Assembly: GCA_050180895.1 (NCBI GenBank)
Contig: JBFXDS010000005.1
Location: forward strand, 1 to 64,000
Reading direction: 5' to 3'
Source of the DNA: JBGPEQ01 sp050180895
Lineage (GTDB): Bacteria > Pseudomonadota > Alphaproteobacteria > Dongiales > Dongiaceae
DNA: 64,000 bases
Shown here: positions 33,427 through 41,401 of the stretch, piece by piece
Layout: each line of letters begins with the position of its first letter
Numbering within the stretch: the first letter of the stretch is position 1
Notes under the pieces: model-generated
What the model was told of the DNA's origin: nothing
Databases searched by the model: none
What the model saw: only the letters and a program-made list of their open reading frames with translations
Program-made: the position numbers and the translations under genes

Positions 33427-35167
33427 CTGGCGGCTGCGCATCGACGTGACGGGGTTTCTTCCGGTCGCCTGCATCGGCCTGATCGGATGGGCGGCCCTGG
33501 CCGGGTCCGCGGCGGCGCAGGTCGGGGAGCCGGCCCAACTCCTGCCGAGGGTGACCCCGGACTACGGCGCCGCGCCGCCCGCCGCCGCGCCCGACAGCGG
33601 CGGCGCCGTCGATCCGGCCGCCCCTCAGGGATTCGAGATCGATACCCTCGATGCCGTCGGCGTCGGCTACGCCGGCACCCTGGAGCCGGGCAACGGCGGC
33701 CTCGGCTTCGACATGTGGCGCGGCACCGACCGGGCCAAGCTGGAGCGGCTGCTGCCGCTGCTGAAGCCGCCGACCTCGCCGGTCCTGGCCGAGCTGACGC
33801 GACGCCTGCTGCTGTCGAGCGCCGCCGCCCCGGCGGGCCGCGGCGGCGGGCGGAATCTGCTGCCCGTGCGCGCCGAGATCCTCGGCAACATGGGCCTGGT
33901 GGAGGACGCCATTGCCCTGCTGCGCCTGGTGCCGGCTGATCAGCGCGACCCGGAAACGGCGCGACTGCTGACCGAGCTCTCCTGGCGTGCCGGCGATGTT
34001 GATGGCGGCTGCGCGGTGGTGCAGGACGCCATGCCGCGCGTGCCGGTCGATGAGTTCTGGCAGCAGGCATCGGTCTTCTGCCAGCTGCGCGCCGGCCAGA
34101 CCGATGCGGCGATGCTCGGCCTCGACCTGCTGCGCGAGCAGGGCGAAGGCGACGAGGTCTTCTACGCGCTCGCCGATGCGCTCGGCGGCGCCAGTCCGGT
34201 CGAGATTCCGCCGCTGACGGTGGTGTCGCCGCTCTACCTGGCGATGGCGCGCGCCGCCGGCTTGCCGGTGCCGAGGGTCGCCATCCACGAGCCGCCGCCC
34301 CTCATGCTGGCGCTCATCGCCGAGGATCCGGACGCCCCGATCGAGTCGCGCCTGGCGGCGGCCGAGACGGCCGCCGCCGCCGGCGTGCTCTCGCCGCAAC
34401 ACCTGGCCGCGTCCTACACCGCCGAACCGGCGGATCCCGGCACGCTCGACAAGGCTCTCGACTTGCCGGATCTCGGCGCCACGCCGGCGACCCGCGCCGT
34501 CCTCTACCAGGCCGCGCTGCGCGCCGAAGCAGCCGAGCAGCGGGCGCGCCTGCTGCAGAAGGCGCTTGCGGCCGATGTGCTGGACCCCAACTACTGGGCT
34601 CGCCTCAAGCTCTATCTGCCGCTCCTGGCGGACATTCCCGCCGCGCCGGAGCTGTCCTGGTTCGCCGCCGATGCGGCGCGCCACCTCTTCGCCGGCGGCC
34701 GGCGGCACGCCGCCAGCGAATGGGTCGCGCTGCTGCAGGGAGACGAGGACGCGCCGAAGCTCGTGGCGCTGGAGTATCTGGCCGGCGAGGATGGCGCGAC
34801 GCCGGATGTCGAGGCGCTGCTGCCCGCGGATCCGTCGCGCGCGGCGCGGCTGCGCGCCCTGTTCGCCGCCGTCGAAGAGCCGGCGGAGCCGTCGATCGGC
34901 GGCTTGGAGTCCTCCTCGCTGGCGGCCGTGGCGGCGCCGGTCCTGCCGCGGCAGAACGTCAATCTCTGGCTCGATCTCGGCGACGCCGCGGCGAAGAACC
35001 GCGTCGGCGAGACCGTCCTGCTGACGCTCGTCGGCCTGGACGCCACGGGCCTCGCCGCCGCCGATCCGCAGTGGCTCGGGCGCGGCGTCGCCTCCCTGCG
35101 CCGCATCGGCCTCGCCGAGGACGCCCGCCGCCTCGCCGTCGAAGCCGCGATCGTGAATGGACTTTGA
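33404..35167 (+). CDS. Large exported protein of unknown function
   Basis: A 587-residue protein with an N-terminal signal or anchor (about residues 14-38, VACIGLIGWAALAGSAAAQ). The rest is Ala/Leu/Asp-rich and predicted helical, with repeated helix-turn-helix-like stretches (for example GLVEDAIALLRLVPADQRDPE) reminiscent of TPR solenoids but too diverged to call. No catalytic motif. It is upstream of xerD on the same strand and overlaps the 47-residue ORF by 23 bases. Confidence 0.78.
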   Translation: MTASRRNSWRLRIDVTGFLPVACIGLIGWAALAGSAAAQVGEPAQLLPRVTPDYGAAPPAAAPDSGGAVDPAAPQGFEIDTLDAVGVGYAGTLEPGNGGLGFDMWRGTDRAKLERLLPLLKPPTSPVLAELTRRLLLSSAAAPAGRGGGRNLLPVRAEILGNMGLVEDAIALLRLVPADQRDPETARLLTELSWRAGDVDGGCAVVQDAMPRVPVDEFWQQASVFCQLRAGQTDAAMLGLDLLREQGEGDEVFYALADALGGASPVEIPPLTVVSPLYLAMARAAGLPVPRVAIHEPPPLMLALIAEDPDAPIESRLAAAETAAAAGVLSPQHLAASYTAEPADPGTLDKALDLPDLGATPATRAVLYQAALRAEAAEQRARLLQKALAADVLDPNYWARLKLYLPLLADIPAAPELSWFAADAARHLFAGGRRHAASEWVALLQGDEDAPKLVALEYLAGEDGATPDVEALLPADPSRAARLRALFAAVEEPAEPSIGGLESSSLAAVAAPVLPRQNVNLWLDLGDAAAKNRVGETVLLTLVGLDATGLAAADPQWLGRGVASLRRIGLAEDARRLAVEAAIVNGL

Positions 35168-35193
35168 GGGCTGGAGTTGATTGAACCGGCACC

Positions 35194-35283
35194 ACCCACC
35201 CTAACCCTCCCCCTCAAGGGGGGAGGGAATGCCGCATCGCATGCACTTCCCTCCCCCCTTGAGGGGGAGGGTTAGGGTGGGGG
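35194..35283. repeat. Long perfect-type palindrome just upstream of xerD
   Basis: The arms accctaaccctccccctcaa (left, from 35197) and ttgagggggagggttagggt (right, to 35278) are reverse complements, with inner arms gggagggaa and ttccctccc around a 10-base loop. The element ends three bases before the xerD ATG, so it overlaps the place where a ribosome site would lie. Confidence 0.82.
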
Positions 35284-35286
35284 GTC

Positions 35287-36234
35287 ATGGGTCGGACAGA
35301 GGCATTGCCCTCCCGCCACCTCGAATCCTTCGTCGAGATGCTCCGCGCCGAGCGCAATGCGGCCGACAACACCGTCGAGGCCTACCAGCGCGACCTCGCC
35401 GACTTCGCGACGTTCCTCGCGCGCCGCGGCGCCGATCTCCCGACCGCCGACGCGGCCGCGATCCGCGCCTACCTGGCGAAGCTCGACCGCGCCGGCATGG
35501 CGCCGCGCACGGCCGCACGCCGGCTGTCGGCGATCCGCCAGTTCTACCGCTTCCTCGTCGGCGAGGGGGTCCGCGCGGACGATCCCGTCGCGCTCATCGA
35601 CTCGCCGCGTCAGGGCCGCTCCCTGCCGAAGCTGGTCAGCGAGGCCGAGGTCGGCGGGCTGCTGGAGGCGGCCGGCGCCCTGCCCGACGCCGAGGGGCTG
35701 CGGATGACGGCGCTGCTGGAGCTGCTCTACGCCACCGGCCTGCGCGTCTCCGAGCTGGTCGCCCTGCCGGTCGCATCCGTCGTGCGCGACCGGCGCGTCC
35801 TCGTGGTCCGCGGCAAGGGCGGCAAGGAGCGGATGGTTCCGCTGCACGACGCCGCGCGCCGCGCCGTCAATACCTGGCTCACCGCCCGCGCGGCGGAACT
35901 CCGCAGGCGCAGGAAGGACGGTACGTCGCCCTGGCTGTTCCCCTCCCACGGCGGCAGCGGCCATCTCACGCGCCAGCGTCTGGGCCAGCTCCTGAAGGAG
36001 CTCGCCGTCGCCGCCGGCATCGATCGCCGCAAGGTGTCGCCGCACGTGTTGCGTCACGCCTTCGCCACCCATCTGCTGAATCACGGCGCCGACCTGCGCA
36101 GCGTCCAGAAGATGCTCGGCCATGCCGACATCGCTACCACCCAGGTCTACACCCACGTCGCCGGCGAGCGCCTCAAGGCCCTGGTGCGCGATCATCACCC
36201 GCTGGCGAAGCGGGCACGGACCATGAAGGGGTAA
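35287..36234 (+). CDS. xerD: Tyrosine recombinase XerD
   Basis: A 315-residue tyrosine recombinase that resolves chromosome dimers at dif together with XerC. Catalytic residues are R153 (ATGLRVSEL), K177 (RGKGGKE), H253 and R256 (HVLRHAFATHLL), H279 (LGHADI) and nucleophile Y288 (TTQVYTHV). The SAM-like DNA-binding N-domain is at about 10-95. Placement opposite aroK-aroB is standard for xerD in alphaproteobacteria, favouring XerD over XerC. Confidence 0.93.
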   Translation: MGRTEALPSRHLESFVEMLRAERNAADNTVEAYQRDLADFATFLARRGADLPTADAAAIRAYLAKLDRAGMAPRTAARRLSAIRQFYRFLVGEGVRADDPVALIDSPRQGRSLPKLVSEAEVGGLLEAAGALPDAEGLRMTALLELLYATGLRVSELVALPVASVVRDRRVLVVRGKGGKERMVPLHDAARRAVNTWLTARAAELRRRRKDGTSPWLFPSHGGSGHLTRQRLGQLLKELAVAAGIDRRKVSPHVLRHAFATHLLNHGADLRSVQKMLGHADIATTQVYTHVAGERLKALVRDHHPLAKRARTMKG

Positions 36235-36276
36235 GGCCGTCCGGGCGACCTCATGTGGTCCCCTCCGATGCTTGAC

Positions 36277-36307
36277 GTATGTCACCATTGATATTAAAGT
36301 GACATAC
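36277..36307 (+). promoter_or_regulatory. Candidate operator of the VapBC-like module
   Basis: The 9-base arms gtatgtcac (36277-36285) and gtgacatac (36299-36307) form a perfect inverted repeat with a 13-base AT-rich spacer, ending on the base before the antitoxin ATG. Ribbon-helix-helix antitoxins normally bind such sites to repress their own operon. A TTGACG at 36272-36277 could be a -35 box. Confidence 0.65.
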
Positions 36308-36517
36308 ATGGAAAAGACGCAGATTTACCTTCGCAAGGAGGAGCTGGATGCGCTGCGCAGCGCCGCCGCGCGGTCGGGACGCAGCGTGGCAGACCTTGTT
36401 CGCGAGGCGATCCGCAAAGTCGTGCTCAAGCCGCCGGCCGGGGGTCTGGTTGCGATCTGGGACGGCGAACCGAAGCGGTCCTCCATTGACCACGATAGCG
36501 TTCACGACGAGCCCTGA
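36308..36517 (+). CDS. Ribbon-helix-helix antitoxin (VapB-like)
   Basis: A 69-residue protein with an N-terminal ribbon-helix-helix fold (EKTQIYLRKEELDALR, then RSVADLVREAIRKVV) and a tail that would wrap the toxin. The ATG follows a perfect inverted repeat. Its stop shares one base with the start of the PIN-domain gene. Base composition is less GC-rich than the flanks, consistent with transfer. Confidence 0.85.
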   Translation: MEKTQIYLRKEELDALRSAAARSGRSVADLVREAIRKVVLKPPAGGLVAIWDGEPKRSSIDHDSVHDEP

Positions 36518-36933
36518 TGCGGCAAGGAGAAGCGGCTTTCGTCGATAGCGGGGCATGGATCGCCCTCGCGCTCTCCCGCGATCCGCTGCATGCGCCTGCA
36601 CGAGAGCAATGGGATCTGCTGCAGGGGGCGGGCGCCAAGCTTCATACGTCGATCCCTGTCGTCATTGAGACGTTCACATTTCTCGATCGCAACGCAAATC
36701 GCGACGTCGCTCTGGCATGGAAAGAGGCCGTCTATAAACCTGGGGCTGTAAAGATTCTGCCCTGCGAACTGCGCGATCTGGAGCAGTCATGGACATATTT
36801 CCGGCGCGCCGGCCTGCACAAGCTCTCGGCCGTTGATGCCACGAGCTTTGCGATCATGAAGCGCACGCGAATTCGACTTGCGTACGCATTCGACCGACAC
36901 TTCGTCGTGGCCGGGTTCAGGCTGGTGGCATAG
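36517..36933 (+). CDS. PIN-domain toxin (VapC-like ribonuclease)
   Basis: A 138-residue PIN protein. The acidic active-site set is visible as FVDSGAW (Asp), VIETFTF (Glu), LSAVDATSFAIM (Asp) and YAFDRHF (Asp). Such toxins cut tRNA or rRNA when the antitoxin is lost. It overlaps the antitoxin gene by one base. No frameshift or missing acidic residue is seen, so it is probably functional. Confidence 0.87.
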   Translation: MRQGEAAFVDSGAWIALALSRDPLHAPAREQWDLLQGAGAKLHTSIPVVIETFTFLDRNANRDVALAWKEAVYKPGAVKILPCELRDLEQSWTYFRRAGLHKLSAVDATSFAIMKRTRIRLAYAFDRHFVVAGFRLVA

Positions 36934-36976
36934 TGACGAGAGCTGCCGCATTCTCCGCGCTGCGGCGTCTCACGCC

Positions 36977-37864
36977 ATGACGGAGCGGCGACGATCGACG
37001 CGCGACGGAAGCACACTGTCTCCGCGCCTTCGTACGATGGAGCGGGCGGCGAAACGTGGCAACGCCTTCGCCCAGTACAACCTGGCTGCACATCTCGCGT
37101 CAGGCGATGAGGTCGAGCGCGATCTCAAGAGAGCTGTTTTCTGGTACCGCAAAGCGGCCGCGCAGAAGGACCCCGAAGCCATCTATAACCTTGGGCTCAT
37201 GCAGATCTTTGGCGAGGGACTCAAAGCCGATATTGAGCGCGGCATAAGAATGCTGGAAAGGGCCGCGCGACTCGGATCGCCTGACGCCCAGCAACTCCTC
37301 GGCGATGTGCTTGTGCGCGGCGCCTGGGGAAGGAGGCCCGATCCCGAACGGGCCGCGTATTTCTATCTCCGTTCGTTGACAGATGGCCACCCCCGGGCCG
37401 CGATGTTGCTCGCCGCAGCCCTCGAAGGTCGAGGCAGGATCGGCCGCGTTCAGCTGATCAAGGCGTTGAATAGGATAGCGGTGGAAGGCGTGAAGGCAGT
37501 GCATTTCGACGCCATCGGGCCTCAAGAGGAGAGAGTAGGGGCGACCCCATGTGGTCGCCCCTACCGGTTCACGCCCGCTCAATGCGGGCCGCGTAGCAGC
37601 CGGGCTTGGCGTAGTGGACGTGCAGATAGTCCGCGCGGTCGTCGCCGAAGAGGCGCGCGATCGCGTCCTCGAGCTCCTTGCCGTCCACGACATCGGCGCC
37701 GACCATCATGCCCTTGTCGTCGAAGGCGCGCACCGACAGCAGGCGAAGGCGCAGTTGCTCCGGCACCTCATCCACGGCGTCGTAGATTGTCTCGCCCTTG
37801 CGGACATAGATCGCGTGGCTGGCGCGATAGGGCGTATCCGCCGGTTGATGCTCGAAATGCGTGA
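36977..37864 (+). CDS. Sel1-repeat protein with an altered 3' end
   Basis: The ORF begins MTERRRSTRDG and has about three or four Sel1/TPR-like units between residues 25 and 165 (AQYNLAAHLASGDEVERD, AIYNLGLMQIFGEGLKAD, SPDAQQLLGDVLVRGAW). From 37535 it runs through a palindromic repeat and then antisense to the DUF1203 gene before stopping at 37864, giving 295 residues. The native protein probably ended near 37500; the last 110 residues are Arg-rich antisense sequence. Sel1 proteins mediate protein contacts; partner unknown. Confidence 0.68.
   Translation: MTERRRSTRDGSTLSPRLRTMERAAKRGNAFAQYNLAAHLASGDEVERDLKRAVFWYRKAAAQKDPEAIYNLGLMQIFGEGLKADIERGIRMLERAARLGSPDAQQLLGDVLVRGAWGRRPDPERAAYFYLRSLTDGHPRAAMLLAAALEGRGRIGRVQLIKALNRIAVEGVKAVHFDAIGPQEERVGATPCGRPYRFTPAQCGPRSSRAWRSGRADSPRGRRRRGARSRPRAPCRPRHRRRPSCPCRRRRAPTAGEGAVAPAPHPRRRRLSRPCGHRSRGWRDRAYPPVDARNA
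37535..37564. repeat. Short palindromic repeat (GTAGGGGCG family)
   Basis: The arms gtaggggcgacc and ggtcgcccctac flank a six-base loop. It belongs to the same family as 42618-42670, 44819-44904, 47871-47899 and 63500-63527. A degenerate relative is visible at 36245-36264. It interrupts the end of the Sel1-repeat gene in frame. Confidence 0.8.
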
Positions 37865-38033
37865 GGATCACCTCTTGCCCGGGTTCGGCGTCCGTCAGGC
37901 TGACGCGGCAGGGATAACCCGGTTTCCCGTCCGCAACGCGGCGGACCGCGCCGCGTGCGGCCAGCTCCTGGTCGGATAGCGAGAAGAGGCCGGCGAACGT
38001 CTCGGCCGGCAACCCCGTGATACGAAAGCTCAT
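37569..38033 (-). CDS. DUF1203 family protein
   Basis: A 154-residue soluble protein matching DUF1203: N-terminal FRITGLPAETFAGLF, the PGYPCRVSLTDAEPGQEV segment, ADTPYRASHAIYVRKGE, and the terminal YLHVHYAKPGCYAARIERA. No function is known; conserved His, Cys and Tyr positions suggest a small enzyme or ligand-binding fold. Start taken at MSFRITG. Convergent with and overlapped by the run-through end of the Sel1 gene. Confidence 0.87.
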   Translation of the reverse strand: MSFRITGLPAETFAGLFSLSDQELAARGAVRRVADGKPGYPCRVSLTDAEPGQEVILTHFEHQPADTPYRASHAIYVRKGETIYDAVDEVPEQLRLRLLSVRAFDDKGMMVGADVVDGKELEDAIARLFGDDRADYLHVHYAKPGCYAARIERA

Positions 38034-38205
38034 GCTCGTCTCCCCATGCTCTGACTGAGCCTCAATCTGCCGGAGCCGAGGCGGAGCCTGCCATCCGTTT
38101 CTTGCGCTGGAATCGCCGTATCGTCGAATGATCTGGATCAATCCGTTCGGCTCGGCGTTATGCGAGGTTTGCGATCATTGACGATGGATATTGGGAGTTC
38201 CGAGC

Positions 38206-38811
38206 ATGAGACGCCACCTCCGGGTTCTTGCTGCCACGCTGTCGATGCTGACGTTGTCGATCGCGCCGGGTATCGCCGCCGAAACCCAGACGACGGTCAA
38301 GGTGGCTCTGCTCGACATGTCCAGCCTCATGCCCACGGGCATGATGGGTTACGGCCTGATGGGTCCGGGCATGATGGGCCCGGGATGGGGGCAAGGGCCG
38401 GGGATGATGAACCCGGGCGCGCCCGGCCCAGGCATGATGGGCTACGGCATGATGGGTCCGGGAATGATGATGGGGCAGGGCATGATGGGCGGCATGATGT
38501 CCATCCGCCTCGACAAGCCGACGGTGAAAGCCGGCGCGGTGACGTTCGACGTGACGAACTGGTCGCGCAGCGTCCTGCACGAAATGCTCGTGGTCTCGGT
38601 CGACAATCCGACGGCCCCGCTCCCCTACGACTATCCGCAGGCGCGGGTGCCGGAAGATCAGGTGAAGCTTCTCGGCGAAGGCGGCGATCTGCAGCCGAGC
38701 GACTCCGCCGGCTTCGAGGTGACGCTGGCTGCCGGCTCCTATCTGCTGATTTGCAACCTGCCGGGGCACTACGCGGCGGGCATGGCCGTACCGCTCAGTG
38801 TCACGCCCTGA
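38206..38811 (+). CDS. Exported cupredoxin-like protein with a Met/Gly-rich insert
   Basis: A 201-residue protein: signal peptide (about 1-25), a Met/Gly/Pro-rich stretch (residues 42-98, about 19 Met in MMGPGMMG-type units) and a C-terminal cupredoxin fold. The type-1 copper ligands are H125, C183, H188 and M193 (ICNLPGHYAAGM). The Met-rich part could bind Cu(I) in the periplasm, so copper handling or tolerance is the likely role. Single gene; no copper pump or CopZ is nearby. Confidence 0.83.
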   Translation: MRRHLRVLAATLSMLTLSIAPGIAAETQTTVKVALLDMSSLMPTGMMGYGLMGPGMMGPGWGQGPGMMNPGAPGPGMMGYGMMGPGMMMGQGMMGGMMSIRLDKPTVKAGAVTFDVTNWSRSVLHEMLVVSVDNPTAPLPYDYPQARVPEDQVKLLGEGGDLQPSDSAGFEVTLAAGSYLLICNLPGHYAAGMAVPLSVTP

Positions 38812-39783
38812 TCACGCCACCCGGTCGGCCGGCGCCTTGCCGGCGAGGAAGGCCGTGACGTTGTCGATCACGCGCATCCCCATGGCCACCCGCGTCTCGC
38901 GCGAGGCGCTGCCGAGATGGGGGAGCAGCACGACGTTCTCCAGCGTCAGCAGCTCCTCGGAGACCTTCGGCTCCCACTCGTAGACGTCGAGGCCCGCCGC
39001 GGCGATGGTGCCGTCCTGCAGCGCCTTGATCAGCGCCTTCTCGTCGACCACGTCGCCGCGCGCCGTGTTGACCAGGATGGCCGAACGCTTCATGCGCTTC
39101 AGCCGCTCGGCGTTGATCAGGTGCCGCGTCTCCGGCGTCGCCGGACAGTGCAGCGAGACGAAATCCGCTCTCTCCAGCACGTCCTCGATCGAGGCGCACC
39201 GCGTCGCCCCCAAGGCCTTCAGCTCTTCGGCCGCCGGCGGGTAGGGGTCGTGGAACAGCACGGACATGTCGAAGCCGTGATGCGCGCGCTTGGCCACCGC
39301 CTTGCCGATGCGGCCGAGCCCGAGGAGGCCGAGCGTCTTGCCGGTCACCTTCGTGCCCATCATGTGGGTCGGCCGCCAGCCGGTCCACGCCTTGGTGCGC
39401 ACGTGACGCTCGCCCTCGCCGGCCCGGCGCGCGGCCATCAGCAGCAACGTCATGGCGATGTCCGCCGTGCAGTCCGTCAGCACCGCCGGCGTGTTGGTGA
39501 CGGCGATGCCGCGCGCCTTGGCCGCCTGCAGGTCGACGTGATTGAAGCCGACGCCGAAATTGCCGAGGATCTTGCAGCGCAGCGGCTCGGCGCTCAGCAC
39601 CTCCGCGGTGATCTTGTCGGACACGGTCGGCAGCACCGCGTCGGCGTTCCGCAGCGCGCCCTGCAACTCGGCGACGCTCAGCGGACGGTCGTCCCTGTTG
39701 AGCTGCACGTCGAACAGCTCCGCCAGCTTCTCCTCGACCTCCTTCGGCCAGCGCCGCGTCACGATCGCCTTCGGCTTCGCCAT
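38812..39783 (-). CDS. D-2-hydroxyacid dehydrogenase (glyoxylate/hydroxypyruvate reductase)
   Basis: A 323-residue NAD(P)-dependent dehydrogenase. The nucleotide-binding motif is GLLGLGRIGKAVAKR; catalytic residues are the Arg in VNTARGD, the Glu in the VYEWEPKV region and the His in LPHLGSAS. It resembles glyoxylate reductase GyaR. Because serine-cycle genes sit next to it, it may serve as the hydroxypyruvate reductase that turns hydroxypyruvate into D-glycerate. It lies on the opposite strand from sgaA, with a LysR gene between. Confidence 0.88.
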   Translation of the reverse strand: MAKPKAIVTRRWPKEVEEKLAELFDVQLNRDDRPLSVAELQGALRNADAVLPTVSDKITAEVLSAEPLRCKILGNFGVGFNHVDLQAAKARGIAVTNTPAVLTDCTADIAMTLLLMAARRAGEGERHVRTKAWTGWRPTHMMGTKVTGKTLGLLGLGRIGKAVAKRAHHGFDMSVLFHDPYPPAAEELKALGATRCASIEDVLERADFVSLHCPATPETRHLINAERLKRMKRSAILVNTARGDVVDEKALIKALQDGTIAAAGLDVYEWEPKVSEELLTLENVVLLPHLGSASRETRVAMGMRVIDNVTAFLAGKAPADRVA

Positions 39784-39861
39784 GGTTTTCTCTCCCTTTC
39801 TCTAAGTGATTTCTGCTCAGCGGATACGCTGGTTGCGATTCGCGGCTTGCATCATCGCCGT

Positions 39862-39940
39862 GCGTCCTTCGACTGGCTCAGGATGAGGGAAAGTCTTCTG
39901 GCACGGAGAAAGGCCTCATCCTGAGCTTGTCGAGGGACGC
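39862..39940. repeat. REP-like inverted pair
   Basis: The arms gcgtccttcgactggctcag (from 39862) and ctgagcttgtcgagggacgc (to 39940) are near reverse complements and belong to the family at 20634-20704. It lies between the hydroxyacid dehydrogenase and the LysR gene, where it may act as a terminator for the LysR transcript. Confidence 0.8.
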
Positions 39941-40027
39941 AGATCGTCGATCCCAAGCTCCTCTTCGAGCCATCTCTCCCCGACGGAACCGCGGCCGGCT
40001 TGCCGAACTGCGACATGGAATGCTTCG

Positions 40028-41005
40028 TCATGACGCGGCCCGTCGTCGGCGCTTGCCGGCGGTCGGCTCGGCCTCCATATGCGTTGCCGTGCTCTGCCGC
40101 GATCCCTTGGCCTCGGCGACGATCCAGTCGCGGAACAGCTTTGCCGGCTTGCTCAACGGCACCTCCTGCGGGACCAGCAGGTAGAAGCCGCGGCTGGAGC
40201 GCAGCGTGGCGGTGATCGGGCGGACGAGGGCGCCGCGGCTGATGAAGTCTTCCGCCAACCGCTGGCCGCCGAGCGCGACGCCCTGGCCGTCGATCGCGGC
40301 CTGGATCAGCACGAGATAGTTGTCGAACTCGAGGCCCTTCTTCGTCGGCTTCCAGGGCACGCCGAAGTCGCGCAGCCACGCCTCCCAGGTCACCCAGTTG
40401 CGGTCGTATTCGATGAGATGCAGCAGCACCTCGTCGAGCAGCTCGCGCGGCTTGCGCAGGGAGCGGCGACCATCGAGATAGCTCGGCGCACACACCGGGA
40501 AGATCTCGTTGTCCAGCAGATGGATCGCCTCGACGCCCGGCCACTTGCCGGAGCCGTAGCGCACGGCGAAATCGATGCCGGCGGCCGCCAGGTCCGAGAC
40601 CGGCGCCGATGCCACCACCTTCAGCTCGATGTCCGGATTGACCGCGCGGAACTTGGCGATGTGCGCCATCAGCCAGTAGGAGGCGAAGGTCACGCTCGTC
40701 GCGATCGTCACGTCCGCCTTCGGCCCGACGCGGCGGATGTCCATCACGGTGTTGGCGATGTGCTCCAGGCTCATGGTCACGGATTTGAACAGCCGCAGCC
40801 CGAGTACGGTCAGACGCAGCGCCCGCGGCTGCCGCTGAAACAACTGTGTCCCCAAATAATCTTCCAGGATCTGGATCTGACGGCTTACCGCCGCCTGCGT
40901 CACGTTCAGCTCCTGCGCGGCGCGCGTGAAATTCAGATGCCGCGCCGCCGCCTCGAAGACCACGAGGCTGTTCGCGGGCGGCAGCTTGGCACGCAGTCCG
41001 ACCAT
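40028..41005 (-). CDS. LysR-family regulator (GcvA-like), probable regulator of the serine-cycle genes
   Basis: A 325-residue LysR protein. The N-terminal helix-turn-helix reads LNFTRAAQELNVTQAAVSRQ, followed by the linker helix and a periplasmic-binding-like effector domain (from about residue 95). The N-terminus LPPANSLVVFEAAARHLNF is of the GcvA type. It is divergent from the sgaA operon and sits between it and the hydroxyacid dehydrogenase, so control of these genes by a C1 or glyoxylate-related metabolite is likely. That link is inferred from position. Confidence 0.87.
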   Translation of the reverse strand: MVGLRAKLPPANSLVVFEAAARHLNFTRAAQELNVTQAAVSRQIQILEDYLGTQLFQRQPRALRLTVLGLRLFKSVTMSLEHIANTVMDIRRVGPKADVTIATSVTFASYWLMAHIAKFRAVNPDIELKVVASAPVSDLAAAGIDFAVRYGSGKWPGVEAIHLLDNEIFPVCAPSYLDGRRSLRKPRELLDEVLLHLIEYDRNWVTWEAWLRDFGVPWKPTKKGLEFDNYLVLIQAAIDGQGVALGGQRLAEDFISRGALVRPITATLRSSRGFYLLVPQEVPLSKPAKLFRDWIVAEAKGSRQSTATHMEAEPTAGKRRRRAAS

Positions 41006-41036
41006 CAGGAAAAGTCATGTATCCGATGAGAATTAG

Positions 41037-41049
41037 TGCAATTCACGCA
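41037..41049. promoter_or_regulatory. Candidate LysR-type binding site (T-N11-A)
   Basis: The bases tgcaattcacgca form a T-N11-A site with TGC/GCA symmetry, 32 bases upstream of the LysR start and in the divergent gap before the 74-residue ORF and sgaA. LysR regulators commonly bind such sites. Short degenerate motif, so support is modest. Confidence 0.4.
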
Positions 41050-41140
41050 GGTTATGTGACGTGATCCAATAGTCAAGGTCATTGGTGAAGAAAATGGCCG
41101 GAGAGCCGCAGCCGTCGGCGCCGGACAGAGGAGGATTGTC

Positions 41141-41365
41141 ATGCCGAGATGCTCCGCCGTCGGAGAGCTGCCCGCGATCAGGATCGTCGATGAGGGCTAC
41201 GGCGTGATCGTCGCCGATTCGCCCGATCTCCTGTGGACCGCGATGCAGGATGCCCTCCGCCGACGGCAGCAGGGTCAGCGGCCGCAGCTTTCGGTCCACG
41301 CCGGTCCGGTCGACTTCGCCGACGCCATGCGCCGCGTCGAAGACGAAGTCTACGACGTGACCTGA
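41141..41365 (+). CDS. 74-residue protein of unknown function
   Basis: ATG 41141 follows a good ribosome site (gaggattgtc). The product has 74 residues with no membrane segment, an acidic C-terminus (RRVEDEVYDVT) and two predicted strands and helices (AIRIVDEGYGVIVADSPDLLWTA split by a turn). I recognise no family. It is the first ORF of the serine-cycle operon, 36 bases before sgaA, so it may be a regulatory or accessory protein of that operon. Confidence 0.55.
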   Translation: MPRCSAVGELPAIRIVDEGYGVIVADSPDLLWTAMQDALRRRQQGQRPQLSVHAGPVDFADAMRRVEDEVYDVT

Positions 41366-41401
41366 ACCGCGGTTTCAACGCACGCGAAAAGGGAGAACGC
41401 C

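Noticed and set aside
34612..35217. Minus-strand ORF overlapping the palindrome before xerD
   Set aside because: Ser/Arg-rich antisense frame starting inside the repeat.
38158..38769. His-rich 203-residue frame (runs of HH) opposite the cupredoxin
   Set aside because: The His runs are the reverse of the Met/Gly codons; the plus strand has a signal peptide and a full copper site.
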